Shown here: one piece after another, positions 16,600-26,585 of the stretch
Position numbering within the stretch: position 1 is the stretch's first letter
Layout: each line of letters starts with the position of its first letter
DNA from: Terricaulis silvestris
GTDB lineage: Bacteria > Pseudomonadota > Alphaproteobacteria > Caulobacterales > Aquidulcibacteraceae
Length of the DNA stretch: 64,000 nucleotides
Assembly (NCBI RefSeq): GCF_009792355.1
Contig: NZ_CP047045.1
Span: 1,116,001 to 1,180,000 of the forward strand
Direction of reading: 5' to 3'
Program-made: the position numbers and the translations under genes
The notes under the pieces: generated by a model
Database searches by the model: none
What the model saw: only the letters and a program-made list of their open reading frames with translations
Told to the model about the DNA's origin: nothing

Positions 16600-18987
16600 A
16601 TGCTTTCGAAGAAGTTGTTGTCGGGCGCCGCATTGACGGCGCTCTCGTTGTCCATGGCGGGCGCCGCGCACGCGCAATCGACGGCGTCGCAGATTCAAGA
16701 CGAAGAGACGACAATTGTCGTCACCGGCGCACGGCGCAGTGTGGACGGGGCGATTGTCGCGGAAACCGCGCCGAAAGCGCGCTCGACCATCACTGAAGAA
16801 TACATCGGCACGCAGTCGCCGGGTCAATCGATCCTGAGCACGATCAACCTGGTGCCGGGCGTCAACTTCACCAATAACGATGCGTTCGGTTCGTCGGGCG
16901 GCAACCTGCGCATGCGCGGCTTCGACGGCTCGCGCGTTCTGGTGACGTTCGACGGCATTCCGCTCAACGACACCGGCAACTACGCCATCTTTTCCAACCA
17001 GATGCTCGACCCCGAGCTGATCTCGCGTGCGGTCGTCAACCTCGGCACCACCGACGTCGATAGCCCAACCGCGGCTGTTACCGGCGGTACGATCAACTAT
17101 GTGACGCGTGTGCCGGAAGATGAAGCTGGTCTGATGTTCGACGTCGCCGGCGGCTCGGAAAACTATCGCCGCGTATTCGCGCTCGCCGAAACCGGCGCGT
17201 TTGGCCCGTGGGGCACGTCGGCCTGGGCGTCGGGTTCGTACCAGAACTACGATCAATTCGTCGGTCCGGGCGAACTTGAGAAGTACCAGTTCAACGCGCG
17301 GCTCTATCAGCCGGTCGGCGAGAATGGCGACTTCATGAGCCTCGCGTTCCACTGGAACCGCAACCGCAACAATTTCTACCGCACCGGCAATGACGCGGCT
17401 TGGGCAGGGGCCGGCGGCAAGCTGGCCAACATCGACACGTGCGTGCTCGACGCGCCGACTGCCGGCGTCGCCGACAACGATGGCTCGGGCTCGTCCAGCA
17501 ACAACGCCGATCCGGCGAGCTGCACGAACTACTATAACCTGCGCATCAACCCGTCGCACACCGGCAACATTCGCGGTCAATCGCGCTTCTCGCTCGGCGA
17601 GAGCCTCACATTCACGCTCGACCCGACGGTCCAGTACGTACTGGCCAACGGCGGTGGCACGACGGTGGTGGCCGAGACCGACAACCGCCTCGATCATTCC
17701 GGCACCAACGCGACCGGCCCCGGCGTTGATCTCAATTTCGACGGCGACGTGCTGGACAGCGTTCGCCTCTACTCGCCGAGCAATACCAACACGATCCGCT
17801 ACACGCTCTCGTCGTCCTTGATCTGGGACCTCAACGACACCAACCGCCTGATCTTCGGCTACACCTACGACACCGGCCGCCACCGCCAGACTGGCGAGTA
17901 TGGCTATCTCGAAGCGAACGGCGATCCGGAAAGCGTCTGGGGCGGCAAGGACGAGCAGGGCGGCAACCAGATCTTCGACATCGACGGCGACGTGTTCCAG
18001 AAGCGCGACCGTCTCTCGATCGCGACGCTGAGCCAGCCAAGCGTGCGCTATGTCGGCGATTTCGCCGACGACACCATCACACTCGACGTGGGCGTTCGCG
18101 CCCCGACGTTCACCCGTGAACTCGACCAACGCTGCTGGGCGGCGCTCGGCAGCACCAACGATCCGACCTGCGGCTTCGATCCGGGCGGCACGGCGGTTGA
18201 CCCATTCGAGACCGAAGTCGAGTGGGATGACGTGTTGGCCAATATCGGTGTGTCGTTTCGCCCTGGCGAAGGCCACCAGTTCTACGCCAGCTACGCCGAA
18301 ACCATCTCGGCGCCGCGCACGGACGATCTTTACAGCGGCATCGATCCAGCTGACCTGCAGGACTCGGTTGTGCCGGAAACCGCGCAGACCTTCGACGTCG
18401 GCTACCGCTTCCAAGCCGGTTCGCTGATCCTTTCGAGCGGCGCGTTCTACTCGCAGTTCGAGAACCGCATCGTGCGCTCGTACGACGACGTGCTCGACAT
18501 CAACATCGCGCGCAACGTCGGCGCAGTCGACATCTGGGGCGCAGAAGCGCAGGCGGGCTACCAGTTCACCGACGCGTTCTCGCTCTACGGATCGGCCGCC
18601 TATCTCGATAGCGAAGTGCAGGACGATCTGGAAACCAGCCCCGGCGTGTTCGCACCGACCGGCGGCAAGCAGCTGGTCGAAACGCCGGACTGGACCTTCG
18701 CTCTGCGCGGCGAATACGAGGGCGGTCCGTTCACACTGGGGGGACAAGCCCGTTACGTTGGCGAACGCTGGCGCACGGACGTGAACGATCTGGCCGCCGG
18801 TGCGTACACGGTCATCGATTTCGATGTGAACTGGGAGTTTGCCGAGAGCACCGCGCTTCAATTCAACCTGCTCAACGCGTTCGATGAATCTTACCAAGGT
18901 TCACTTAGCACGGCGACGACCGGCACGCCGAACTACATGATCGGTTCGCCGCGCACGGTCCTGCTGTCGGTGCGCACTGAGTTCTAA
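16600..18987 (+). CDS. TonB-dependent outer-membrane receptor
   Basis: A 795-residue outer-membrane transporter. It has a signal peptide ending AHAQ, a TonB box (TTIVVTGARRS, near residue 43), a plug domain and a 22-strand-type barrel ending in VLLSVRTEF with the usual terminal phenylalanine. A GAGGGGG ribosome site precedes the ATG at 16600; an in-frame start at 16522 lacks a signal. The substrate is not evident: no siderophore or sugar genes flank it. A strong terminator follows. Confidence 0.93.
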   Translation: MLSKKLLSGAALTALSLSMAGAAHAQSTASQIQDEETTIVVTGARRSVDGAIVAETAPKARSTITEEYIGTQSPGQSILSTINLVPGVNFTNNDAFGSSGGNLRMRGFDGSRVLVTFDGIPLNDTGNYAIFSNQMLDPELISRAVVNLGTTDVDSPTAAVTGGTINYVTRVPEDEAGLMFDVAGGSENYRRVFALAETGAFGPWGTSAWASGSYQNYDQFVGPGELEKYQFNARLYQPVGENGDFMSLAFHWNRNRNNFYRTGNDAAWAGAGGKLANIDTCVLDAPTAGVADNDGSGSSSNNADPASCTNYYNLRINPSHTGNIRGQSRFSLGESLTFTLDPTVQYVLANGGGTTVVAETDNRLDHSGTNATGPGVDLNFDGDVLDSVRLYSPSNTNTIRYTLSSSLIWDLNDTNRLIFGYTYDTGRHRQTGEYGYLEANGDPESVWGGKDEQGGNQIFDIDGDVFQKRDRLSIATLSQPSVRYVGDFADDTITLDVGVRAPTFTRELDQRCWAALGSTNDPTCGFDPGGTAVDPFETEVEWDDVLANIGVSFRPGEGHQFYASYAETISAPRTDDLYSGIDPADLQDSVVPETAQTFDVGYRFQAGSLILSSGAFYSQFENRIVRSYDDVLDINIARNVGAVDIWGAEAQAGYQFTDAFSLYGSAAYLDSEVQDDLETSPGVFAPTGGKQLVETPDWTFALRGEYEGGPFTLGGQARYVGERWRTDVNDLAAGAYTVIDFDVNWEFAESTALQFNLLNAFDESYQGSLSTATTGTPNYMIGSPRTVLLSVRTEF

Positions 18988-19023
18988 ACCCTAGCGTCTC
19001 AATCCTCCCGAGATGCATGACTT

Positions 19024-19059
19024 CGGGGCGGCTTCCCAAGAGCCGCCCCGATTATTTTT
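19024..19059 (+). terminator. intrinsic terminator after TonB receptor
   Basis: A 10-bp perfect stem, CGGGGCGGCT/AGCCGCCCCG, with a 7-base loop, followed by ATTATTTTT. Confidence 0.9.
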
Positions 19060-19145
19060 GTGGTGTTGTGTGGCGGGCAAGCGGACGCACCTCGCGGTGA
19101 TTGTTCAACGCGAGCGGATGAACCCAACGGCGCGGCGTGGTCGTG

Positions 19146-19637
19146 CTACGAGCTGTTGAGGATGACGGCGCTTGTGCGTGCGACGCTGGTGATCGGCGTG
19201 CTGTAGGCGAATCGCGGCGCGCGGCGCAGCTTCGTGAAGCGGCGCTTCAGGCGGCGGACGATGCGCGCGATCCAGCGCTCCGGATTGGCGAGAATGGCGT
19301 AGAGGTGTTGGGCTTGCGCGATCGTGTCGGGCGCTTTGAGCGCGCGATTGAGCGCGTGGCCCACGAGGACGCGCGCGCGTAAGCGCCGGCATGATCGCGA
19401 TGGATCGTAACAGCGTGGCCTATGGGGCTGAGGCGGCGGCGTGACGCGGCGCAGCGCGTGCACCTGCAGAAGGATGCGCGTGCGTCGTCGCGCTTGCGCC
19501 AGCAAAGCGGCGGCGCGCCGGGGCGCGATGTGCGCCAGCACATGCGCGACAAACCACACCAGCCAAAGTGAGAGCCATTTGTGGAGGCGGTTGAGGCGAA
19601 GCTCTGTGGGGAGCGCGGGGGCGGGGGCAGTGTGCAA
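19146..19637 (-). CDS. hypothetical Arg-rich protein
   Basis: A 163-residue frame with one hydrophobic helix (LSLWLVWFVAHVLAHIA, residues 22-38) followed by an arginine-rich, probably cytosolic part with PERWIARIVRRLKRRFTKLRR-like helices. No family was identified. Several overlapping frames exist here because the region is very GC-rich, so coding status is uncertain; the distinct hydrophobic and basic blocks favour this frame. Confidence 0.45.
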   Translation of the reverse strand: MHTAPAPALPTELRLNRLHKWLSLWLVWFVAHVLAHIAPRRAAALLAQARRRTRILLQVHALRRVTPPPQPHRPRCYDPSRSCRRLRARVLVGHALNRALKAPDTIAQAQHLYAILANPERWIARIVRRLKRRFTKLRRAPRFAYSTPITSVARTSAVILNSS

Positions 19638-19808
19638 GCGCCGTGAGGATACGCCCGTGTGTCTAGGGGGCGGATAGATTTGGGCGCTTTTCGTGGAAGT
19701 GGTTGGAAATGCTGGGTGGGACGCGCGGGATTCGGGGGATTGGGGTTTGTGCGCAAACGCGCGCGGTTTGGTGATGCCCGGGCGTCCGCTATTCGCCGGG
19801 AGCGAACC

Positions 19809-20453
19809 CTAGACTGTCTCGCCCATAGGCCAGAATTTCTGGCCGACGAGTCGGTGCCGGTAGATCGCGTTGACCACTATGTCATCGCAGCAAATCGTGC
19901 TCGGCGAGTACAACAGGCCGAAGATGTGGTGATCACCAACCAAGTCTGACTTGAATAGCAGGTCTGTATCTATCCCGAACAGCAAGCGACGCTGCGTTTG
20001 CTCAAATCGAGGCACCCATTTTTCCTCGATCTTTATTGCCGGATGCGTTTCATCAAGCGCCGCAATGCGGCGTGTGAGGTCTGCGAGCCAATATTTAGGC
20101 GCCGGCGAGCCGTCGTGTAGTGTCGCGATGGCCTCGCGAAACTCAAACGCTGAGCTCGCATCAATTGCTTCCAAGATGCCTTTGGCGCGATCCGACATAA
20201 CGACAATGCCGCGCGTGTTGTGGGTCTGTATGTCGCACAAATGAAGCCCGACGCGTGGCCGTTCGAAACGCAACTCCGGCTTCGGCATATCCGGCGCGAA
20301 GCCAGAGCCCACCCCTCCGGAGCAATCTCCGGGATCAGCCAGAGGTCCTGGAGCAATGTCGAGGCTCCAATGCGCATCGAACGGCGGCGGCTGGTTTATC
20401 CAGTCCGCGAACGTGCAGTCGTCTGACACGAAGGAGTATATTTTCTTGCCCAC
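19809..20453 (-). CDS. imm11 (DUF1629)-like protein
   Basis: A 214-residue protein without a signal peptide. The central VVMSDRAKGILEAID and FEFREAIATL, then YWLADLTRRIAALD and the ending NAIYRHRLVGQKFWPMG, follow the pattern of the imm11/DUF1629 family, often found as immunity proteins beside polymorphic toxins. No toxin gene is adjacent, so an orphan immunity gene is one reading. Base composition is less GC-rich than neighbouring genes, consistent with acquired DNA. Family assignment is by pattern and moderately sure. Confidence 0.65.
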   Translation of the reverse strand: MGKKIYSFVSDDCTFADWINQPPPFDAHWSLDIAPGPLADPGDCSGGVGSGFAPDMPKPELRFERPRVGLHLCDIQTHNTRGIVVMSDRAKGILEAIDASSAFEFREAIATLHDGSPAPKYWLADLTRRIAALDETHPAIKIEEKWVPRFEQTQRRLLFGIDTDLLFKSDLVGDHHIFGLLYSPSTICCDDIVVNAIYRHRLVGQKFWPMGETV

Positions 20454-20642
20454 GCAATTCCTCTTAGCGTCAGCCGCAGATAGCGCCTCCTAAGGTCGCT
20501 CAACAATGCTTTCGTGGCGCACACGCAAAAGCCATTGGCTAAGCCTGAGGTCCGCTCCGGGCCAGAAGCGGAAATCTCGGCCAATCGCGTACCTTTGCAG
20601 TGATGCTGCGCGCACGCTCGCGCTCCAACTGCGTGCGGTTCG

Positions 20643-20915
20643 TCACACCTTCTCTTTTGGCGCGGATACGCTGCGCGTCACGGTTTCGGTTTTGAATTTG
20701 GGCTTGGGCAAAAGCCGAAAACGCGTCTGACACCATGCGAAGTCAACGCCGACATCGAGCAACGCATCAGAGCGTCCGCACGGGCACGCGAACTCCATGA
20801 CCGCGCCGACGGTATACGTTTCGCCCACGACGAGCGGGACTTGCTCGCCCGTCAGGTGGTTTGGCGCAGCGTTGACGCACAGAACCAAATCGCCGGGACC
20901 AACAGCATAGCTCAT
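20643..20915 (-). CDS. small hypothetical protein
   Basis: A 90-residue protein starting MSYAVGPGDLVLCVNAAP. It has a beta-rich pattern (VGETYTVGAVMEF) and a CPCGRSD cysteine pair, with a further Cys in AWCQTRFRLLP. The layout resembles small SH3-like proteins found in phage and accessory regions, but no family is certain. It lies upstream of the imm11-like gene on the same strand with a ~190-bp gap. Confidence 0.6.
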   Translation of the reverse strand: MSYAVGPGDLVLCVNAAPNHLTGEQVPLVVGETYTVGAVMEFACPCGRSDALLDVGVDFAWCQTRFRLLPKPKFKTETVTRSVSAPKEKV

Positions 20916-21001
20916 GGCTTTTCATCCCTCAGGCTGAGTTGGAAGGATAGACCTGGAGCGAGACCGGGCAAGAGCGGCGTTTGCCTCGTGCTGCAAACAA
21001 A

Positions 21002-21029
21002 AACGGCGGAGCTTGCGCTCCGCCGTTTC
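21002..21029 (-). terminator. intrinsic terminator of groESL
   Basis: A 12-bp perfect stem, AAACGGCGGAGC/GCTCCGCCGTTT, with a TTGC loop. Read on the minus strand it is followed by TTTTGTTTG. It lies ~75 bases after the groEL stop. Confidence 0.88.
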
Positions 21030-21102
21030 CGTTTTGGTGCTGAGTGGCTGGATTAGTCCGCCTTCGCTCTGCGAGCTTCGGCGCGATGATCGGCTTTGCC
21101 GA

Positions 21103-22868
<1,766 letters not shown>

Positions 22869-22872
22869 ACGC

Positions 22873-23190
22873 TTAGGCGGCTTCCTTCTTCGCCTTCTTC
22901 TGTTCGATGACGCCCATGATGTCGGACTCCTTCATGATGAGGAGCTCCTCGCCGTCGATCTTCACTTCCGTGCCCGACCATTTGCCGAACAGGATTTTGT
23001 CGCCGACCTTCACATCGAGTTCGATGCGCTCGCCGTCTTCATCGCGGGCGCCCGGGCCGACGGCGATGACTTCGCCTTCTTGCGGCTTTTCTTGAGCCGT
23101 GTCGGGGATGATGATCCCGCCCTTGGTCTTCTCTTCTTCTTTCACGCGCTTGACGACAACGCGGTCGTGCAGGGGACGAAAGCTCGCCAC
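22873..23190 (-). CDS. groES: co-chaperonin GroES
   Basis: A 105-residue Hsp10, the lid of the GroEL cage. It has the [13 protein letters not shown] start, the mobile loop [14 protein letters not shown] and the conserved [18 protein letters not shown]. The C-terminus is slightly extended (QKKAKKEAA). It is the first gene of the operon; a promoter and a CIRCE operator lie 49-111 bases upstream. Confidence 0.97.
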   Translation of the reverse strand: MASFRPLHDRVVVKRVKEEEKTKGGIIIPDTAQEKPQEGEVIAVGPGARDEDGERIELDVKVGDKILFGKWSGTEVKIDGEELLIMKESDIMGVIEQKKAKKEAA

Positions 23191-23238
23191 TGGTGATACT
23201 CCCTTGGTTTGAAAGGCCTTTTAGCTTTTCACCGAGGG

Positions 23239-23265
23239 CTGGCACTCAGCCCGCTCGGTTGCTAA
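23239..23265 (-). promoter_or_regulatory. CIRCE operator (HrcA site) of groESL
   Basis: On the plus strand CTGGCACTC, nine bases, then GGTTGCTAA. This matches 7 of 9 in each arm of the CIRCE consensus TTAGCACTC-N9-GAGTGCTAA. It starts about 7 bases after the predicted -10 box, overlapping the likely transcription start, where bound HrcA would block transcription. Confidence 0.85.
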
Positions 23266-23272
23266 CGGGCGT

Positions 23273-23301
23273 GAGATAGGGGGTGGAGGGGGCGAGGTCA
23301 A
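23273..23301 (-). promoter_or_regulatory. sigma-70-type promoter of groESL
   Basis: On the minus strand -35 TTGACC (23296-23301), a 17-base spacer and -10 TATCTC (23273-23278), directly upstream of the CIRCE operator. Confidence 0.7.
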
Positions 23302-23366
23302 CACCCTGCAAGCGCAGGGCTTTCCTGCGCCGGGAGCCGAAAGCAGCTCGGCGCGTTCGATACCGC

Positions 23367-23549
23367 ATGAACCGCCCAGGCCAACACGATCCCGAGCCCG
23401 ATCGGCCCGACCTGCCGCCGCAGCCGCCGACCGAAAGTCCGGACCAGCCCATCGATGAACCGCCGCTTCCACCAGGCCCGCCGCCGCCGATCACTGCGCA
23501 AGCGGTCTACGGGCTGGCGCGGGCGCGCCGCGTTAGGCTGATCCACTAA
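23367..23549 (+). CDS. short proline-rich frame, doubtful
   Basis: A possible 60-residue protein, very rich in Pro and acidic residues (PDLPPQPPTESPDQP; PPLPPGPPPPITAQ) with a basic end (ARARRVRLIH). It starts after the divergent groESL promoter and ends just before a hairpin at 23557. No family was recognised and low-complexity composition makes it weak. Confidence 0.3.
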   Translation: MNRPGQHDPEPDRPDLPPQPPTESPDQPIDEPPLPPGPPPPITAQAVYGLARARRVRLIH

Positions 23550-23556
23550 CGAAGAC

Positions 23557-23580
23557 GGGGCCGCGATTGCTCGCGGCCCC
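23557..23580. terminator. hairpin between convergent genes
   Basis: A 10-bp perfect stem, GGGGCCGCGA/TCGCGGCCCC, with a TTGC loop; no T-run on either side. It sits 24 bases after the RcnB-like gene's stop and could serve both strands. Confidence 0.6.
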
Positions 23581-23604
23581 ATCTCCCGTCTCTCTCAGGC
23601 GCGC

Positions 23605-24984
23605 TCAGTAGTAATCGTCGTCATAGAGCAGCGCATCGAGGATGATGCCGCTCGCGATGGCGATCAGCAGGATGTCGCCGTCAGCGTAGACATAGCGGCA
23701 GCCATACGGCGCCGGCGGCAGCCGGTAATAGAGATCCCACGGCACCGGCTCCCAATAGAGCCACGCCGGGATCAGGTAGCCGACCGACCAGCGGCGATAC
23801 GGACGTTGCCAGCCGTCATAGGCCCACCAGTAGTAATTGCGGCCGTAGTAGCCGCGCACGATCGATGCGTAGCCGCGATCGAAATAATAGCCGTGCCGAA
23901 CGTGACGCCAGTCGTTGTAGCGCGGGCGATCGAAGTCGCGGTGCGAGTTGCGGTAGCGGCTATAGCGGTTGTCATGCCGACCGCGGTCCCATTCCTGGCG
24001 ATGATTGTCATCGTCGCGCCAATCACGCCGGCCATCGCGGCCCCAATCACGTCCGCCGCCGCGCCGGCTGCGTTCGTTGCTGGCCTGATCGCGACCGCCA
24101 CGGTTGCGATCCCAATCGCCGCCCCGGTTGTCGCGGCCATCGCCACGGCGGGCGTTGTCGTCACCGCGATTGTCGCGGCCATCACGGCCGTTCCATTCGC
24201 CACGGCGATCGTTGTCACCGCCACGGCCGGCGTTGTCGCCACCGCGTCCATCGCGGCCGGTCCACTCACGTTGGCCGTTGTCGCCGCGTGTACGATCACC
24301 GCGACCGTCATTGCCGCCGCGTCCGGCCCCGTCGCGCTGGCCGTTGTCGCCGCGCGTGCGATCGCCACGGCCGTCATTGCCGCCGCCTCGTCCGTCGCGG
24401 CCGGTCCATTCGCGCTGGCCGTTGTCACCGCGGATGCGATCGCCGGCGCGTTGGCCTTGATCGCCTCCGCCGCGCCGCGCCCATTCGCCTTGGCCGTTTA
24501 GATCGCGGCGAGCGCGATCGCCTTGGCTGCGATCACCCTGTTCGCGGTCCTCACCGCGCGCACCCTGGGCGCGGTCTTCACCGCCGCGACGAGCGCGGTC
24601 GCCTTGCTGGTCTTGACCGCCATTACGCTGCACCCGTTGGCGTTGGCCGTCATCGCCGCCGCGCACGCGGCGCGCGTCGTCGCCGTCGTTGCGGCCACCG
24701 TCCAAGCGTCGGTATGGCGTCTGATCGGTTTGTGCTGCCGGCGGCGGCGCCGGCGCAGCGCGCGGCGCCTGTTGGCCATCGTCGCGACGGCCACGGTCGC
24801 GCTGACCGTCATCGTCGCGCCGTTCGCCGCGTTGTCCGCGATCACCGTTATTGTCGTCACCGCGTCGGTTATCTCCGTCGCGCCGCTCATGGCGACCGCG
24901 ATCGTCGCGCTGCGCATTTGCGGCCGGAGCCACTAGTGCCGCAGCGCTCAAGGCGGCGAGCGCCGCTATGAGGGCTTTTTTCAT
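23605..24984 (-). CDS. RcnB-like exported protein with RG/D-rich repeat region
   Basis: A 459-residue exported protein. The signal peptide ends NAQ. Residues ~25-330 form a low-complexity region of Arg, Gly, Asp, Asn and Gln with tandem units such as RGDNGQREWTGRDGRGG. The C-terminal ~110 residues have the RcnB-type pattern (DWRHVRHGYYFDRGY; YRRWSVGYLIPAWLYW), a periplasmic family linked to nickel/cobalt balance in Enterobacteria. Typical RcnB proteins are ~110-170 residues, so the linker is a large expansion. The start at 24984 gives the signal peptide. Confidence 0.85.
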   Translation of the reverse strand: MKKALIAALAALSAAALVAPAANAQRDDRGRHERRDGDNRRGDDNNGDRGQRGERRDDDGQRDRGRRDDGQQAPRAAPAPPPAAQTDQTPYRRLDGGRNDGDDARRVRGGDDGQRQRVQRNGGQDQQGDRARRGGEDRAQGARGEDREQGDRSQGDRARRDLNGQGEWARRGGGDQGQRAGDRIRGDNGQREWTGRDGRGGGNDGRGDRTRGDNGQRDGAGRGGNDGRGDRTRGDNGQREWTGRDGRGGDNAGRGGDNDRRGEWNGRDGRDNRGDDNARRGDGRDNRGGDWDRNRGGRDQASNERSRRGGGRDWGRDGRRDWRDDDNHRQEWDRGRHDNRYSRYRNSHRDFDRPRYNDWRHVRHGYYFDRGYASIVRGYYGRNYYWWAYDGWQRPYRRWSVGYLIPAWLYWEPVPWDLYYRLPPAPYGCRYVYADGDILLIAIASGIILDALLYDDDYY

Positions 24985-25103
24985 TCGAAGGGCTCCCTGT
25001 GCATCCTCTCGGACACACCCTCGCAAGGAAAGCATCTTCTTTGCCGTCTGAACGGGAGCTGAATCGGCACTGAACGCGCACGCGAGGCGCGATTCAGGTT
25101 GGT

Positions 25104-25742
25104 CTATTTCGGTTTTGCGGCGCGCATGAAGAAGCAGACGGCGGCGCCGACATGCTCCGACAACTCCCTGTCGGTAACGCGGTAAGCGTCATCCGCGAGC
25201 GCGCGGTAGTGATGGCGGCTGCGCCAGAGCTCCAACAGGTAGGAGGCCGCCATTTCGTGATCATCGATCTGAGCGCCGCGCGCTTCGAGAAAGCGCGCGA
25301 TGACAGCGCGCACGCGCTCCGCGCCGGTATAGATGTAGCGTTGCAGGTGCTCAGGAAACTTCCGGCCTTCGCCGACCACGATGCGGAAGAAGGCGAGGTT
25401 TTCCGGCATGAGCAGGGCGCGGACGTAATGCTCGCCGATGGCTTGCAGACCGGCTTCCAATTGCAGGTGGTCAACGCTGTCCGGCGTGATGTCGCGGATG
25501 AAGCGCTCGTGCTGATCCTGCGTCACCGCTAGAAACAGCCCCTCCTTGTTGCCGAACTGGGCGTAGAGGGTGGCGAGCGAACCGCCGGCGCGGCGCACCA
25601 CGTCGTTGACGCTTGCCGCCTCGTAGCCCTGTTCGAGGAAGACTTCCCGAGCGGCCTGAAGGAACGCCTGCCGCCTGGCGACGCCACGGTCCGGGGCGCG
25701 GGCCTGCGAGGCCACTCTGTCTCCAGGAAGTGTCACGGACAC
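25104..25742 (-). CDS. TetR/AcrR family regulator
   Basis: A 212-residue regulator. The N-terminal helix-turn-helix is FLQAAREVFLEQGYEAASV, then VVRRAGGSLATLYAQFGNKEGLF, typical of TetR. The ligand domain is of the C-terminal AcrR type (RYIYTGAERVRAVIARFL). No efflux genes are adjacent, so the target is unknown; self-control is common in the family. Confidence 0.88.
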   Translation of the reverse strand: MSVTLPGDRVASQARAPDRGVARRQAFLQAAREVFLEQGYEAASVNDVVRRAGGSLATLYAQFGNKEGLFLAVTQDQHERFIRDITPDSVDHLQLEAGLQAIGEHYVRALLMPENLAFFRIVVGEGRKFPEHLQRYIYTGAERVRAVIARFLEARGAQIDDHEMAASYLLELWRSRHHYRALADDAYRVTDRELSEHVGAAVCFFMRAAKPK

Positions 25743-25852
25743 GATCCTAATCCCGGATGAGAGCCGTGGGAAATAGCGCCTACGGCCTACTTCGGGTTAT
25801 TCTACGCTGGGTTGTCCGCGCTCGCGGTAGATCGACGACGTGATGTGTCGCG

Positions 25853-26395
25853 CTAAGCGGCTTTGTCCGGCGCGCAGAGCGCGTCTTTGATTGAGCCGAC
25901 GATTTCCGGGCCGAGGGGCGCAGCCTTCGACGGAAAGGCGCCAAGCAGCGCGCCGTCTTTGCCGATCAGGTATTTGTGGAAGTTCCAGCGCGGCAGCGCG
26001 CTCTCGCCCAGCTCTTCGGCAACCCATTTGTAAAACGGGTGGCGCTTGGATGGCGTGCTGATGTCGACCTTCTCCGTCATCGGGAAAGTGACGTGATAGG
26101 AATTGTCGCAGAACTCGCGGATCTCGGAGGCTTGGCCCGGCTCCTGATGGCCGAAGTCGTTGCAAGGCACGCCGAGGATGACGAGGCCTTTGCCGACCTT
26201 GGCTTCGTAGAGCGCTTCGAGATCGCGGTACTGCGAAGTGAAGCCACACGCGCTCGCCACGTTCACGACGAGGACGGCTTTACCGGCATAGTCTTCGAGC
26301 TTGATCTCGCCCGGCTCGTTGAGTTTGGCGAAGGTGAAATCGTGTGCAGTCGTCATATGTGGTGTCGGGGCTTTTCTGGCCGGAAGGCGGGGCAT
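25853..26395 (-). CDS. glutathione peroxidase (thioredoxin-type GPx)
   Basis: A 180-residue cysteine-type peroxidase that reduces peroxides using thiol donors. The catalytic triad is visible: NVASACGFTSQY (Cys), CNDFGHQEPG (Gln) and LPRWNFHKYL (Trp). No selenocysteine is seen. The start at 26395 has AGAGG five bases upstream; the ATG at 26356 would give the more usual 167-residue protein but has no clear ribosome site. It stands divergent from ileS. Confidence 0.85.
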   Translation of the reverse strand: MPRLPARKAPTPHMTTAHDFTFAKLNEPGEIKLEDYAGKAVLVVNVASACGFTSQYRDLEALYEAKVGKGLVILGVPCNDFGHQEPGQASEIREFCDNSYHVTFPMTEKVDISTPSKRHPFYKWVAEELGESALPRWNFHKYLIGKDGALLGAFPSKAAPLGPEIVGSIKDALCAPDKAA

Positions 26396-26585
26396 GTAGA
26401 CCTCTTGAAGCGCCCTCGCAATGCATGTGGCGTTCCGTGGGGGGCGGTGTTACAGGCCTAACGCATGAGTGACTGCCTCCGTTTCCTGATAGCGGGCCAC
26501 CGAATTTGAGGCCCGGCCCGCGTTGAGCGCTCGCTCCGCGGTCCCGGGATCGTCTAAACCTCACTCACTTTTACGGAGAAGACCT

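Noticed and set aside
16402..18897. An 831-codon open frame antisense to the TonB receptor
   Set aside because: It is Arg/Val/Ala-rich, matches no family and mirrors the codon bias of the real gene; high GC keeps antisense frames open.
23806..24971. Long frames on the plus strand opposite the RG/D-rich protein
   Set aside because: They are low-complexity mirror images of the repeated codons, with no signal peptide or family.
23605..24984. CRISPR-like array from the repeated DNA
   Set aside because: The units are coding, of unequal length and without unique spacers.
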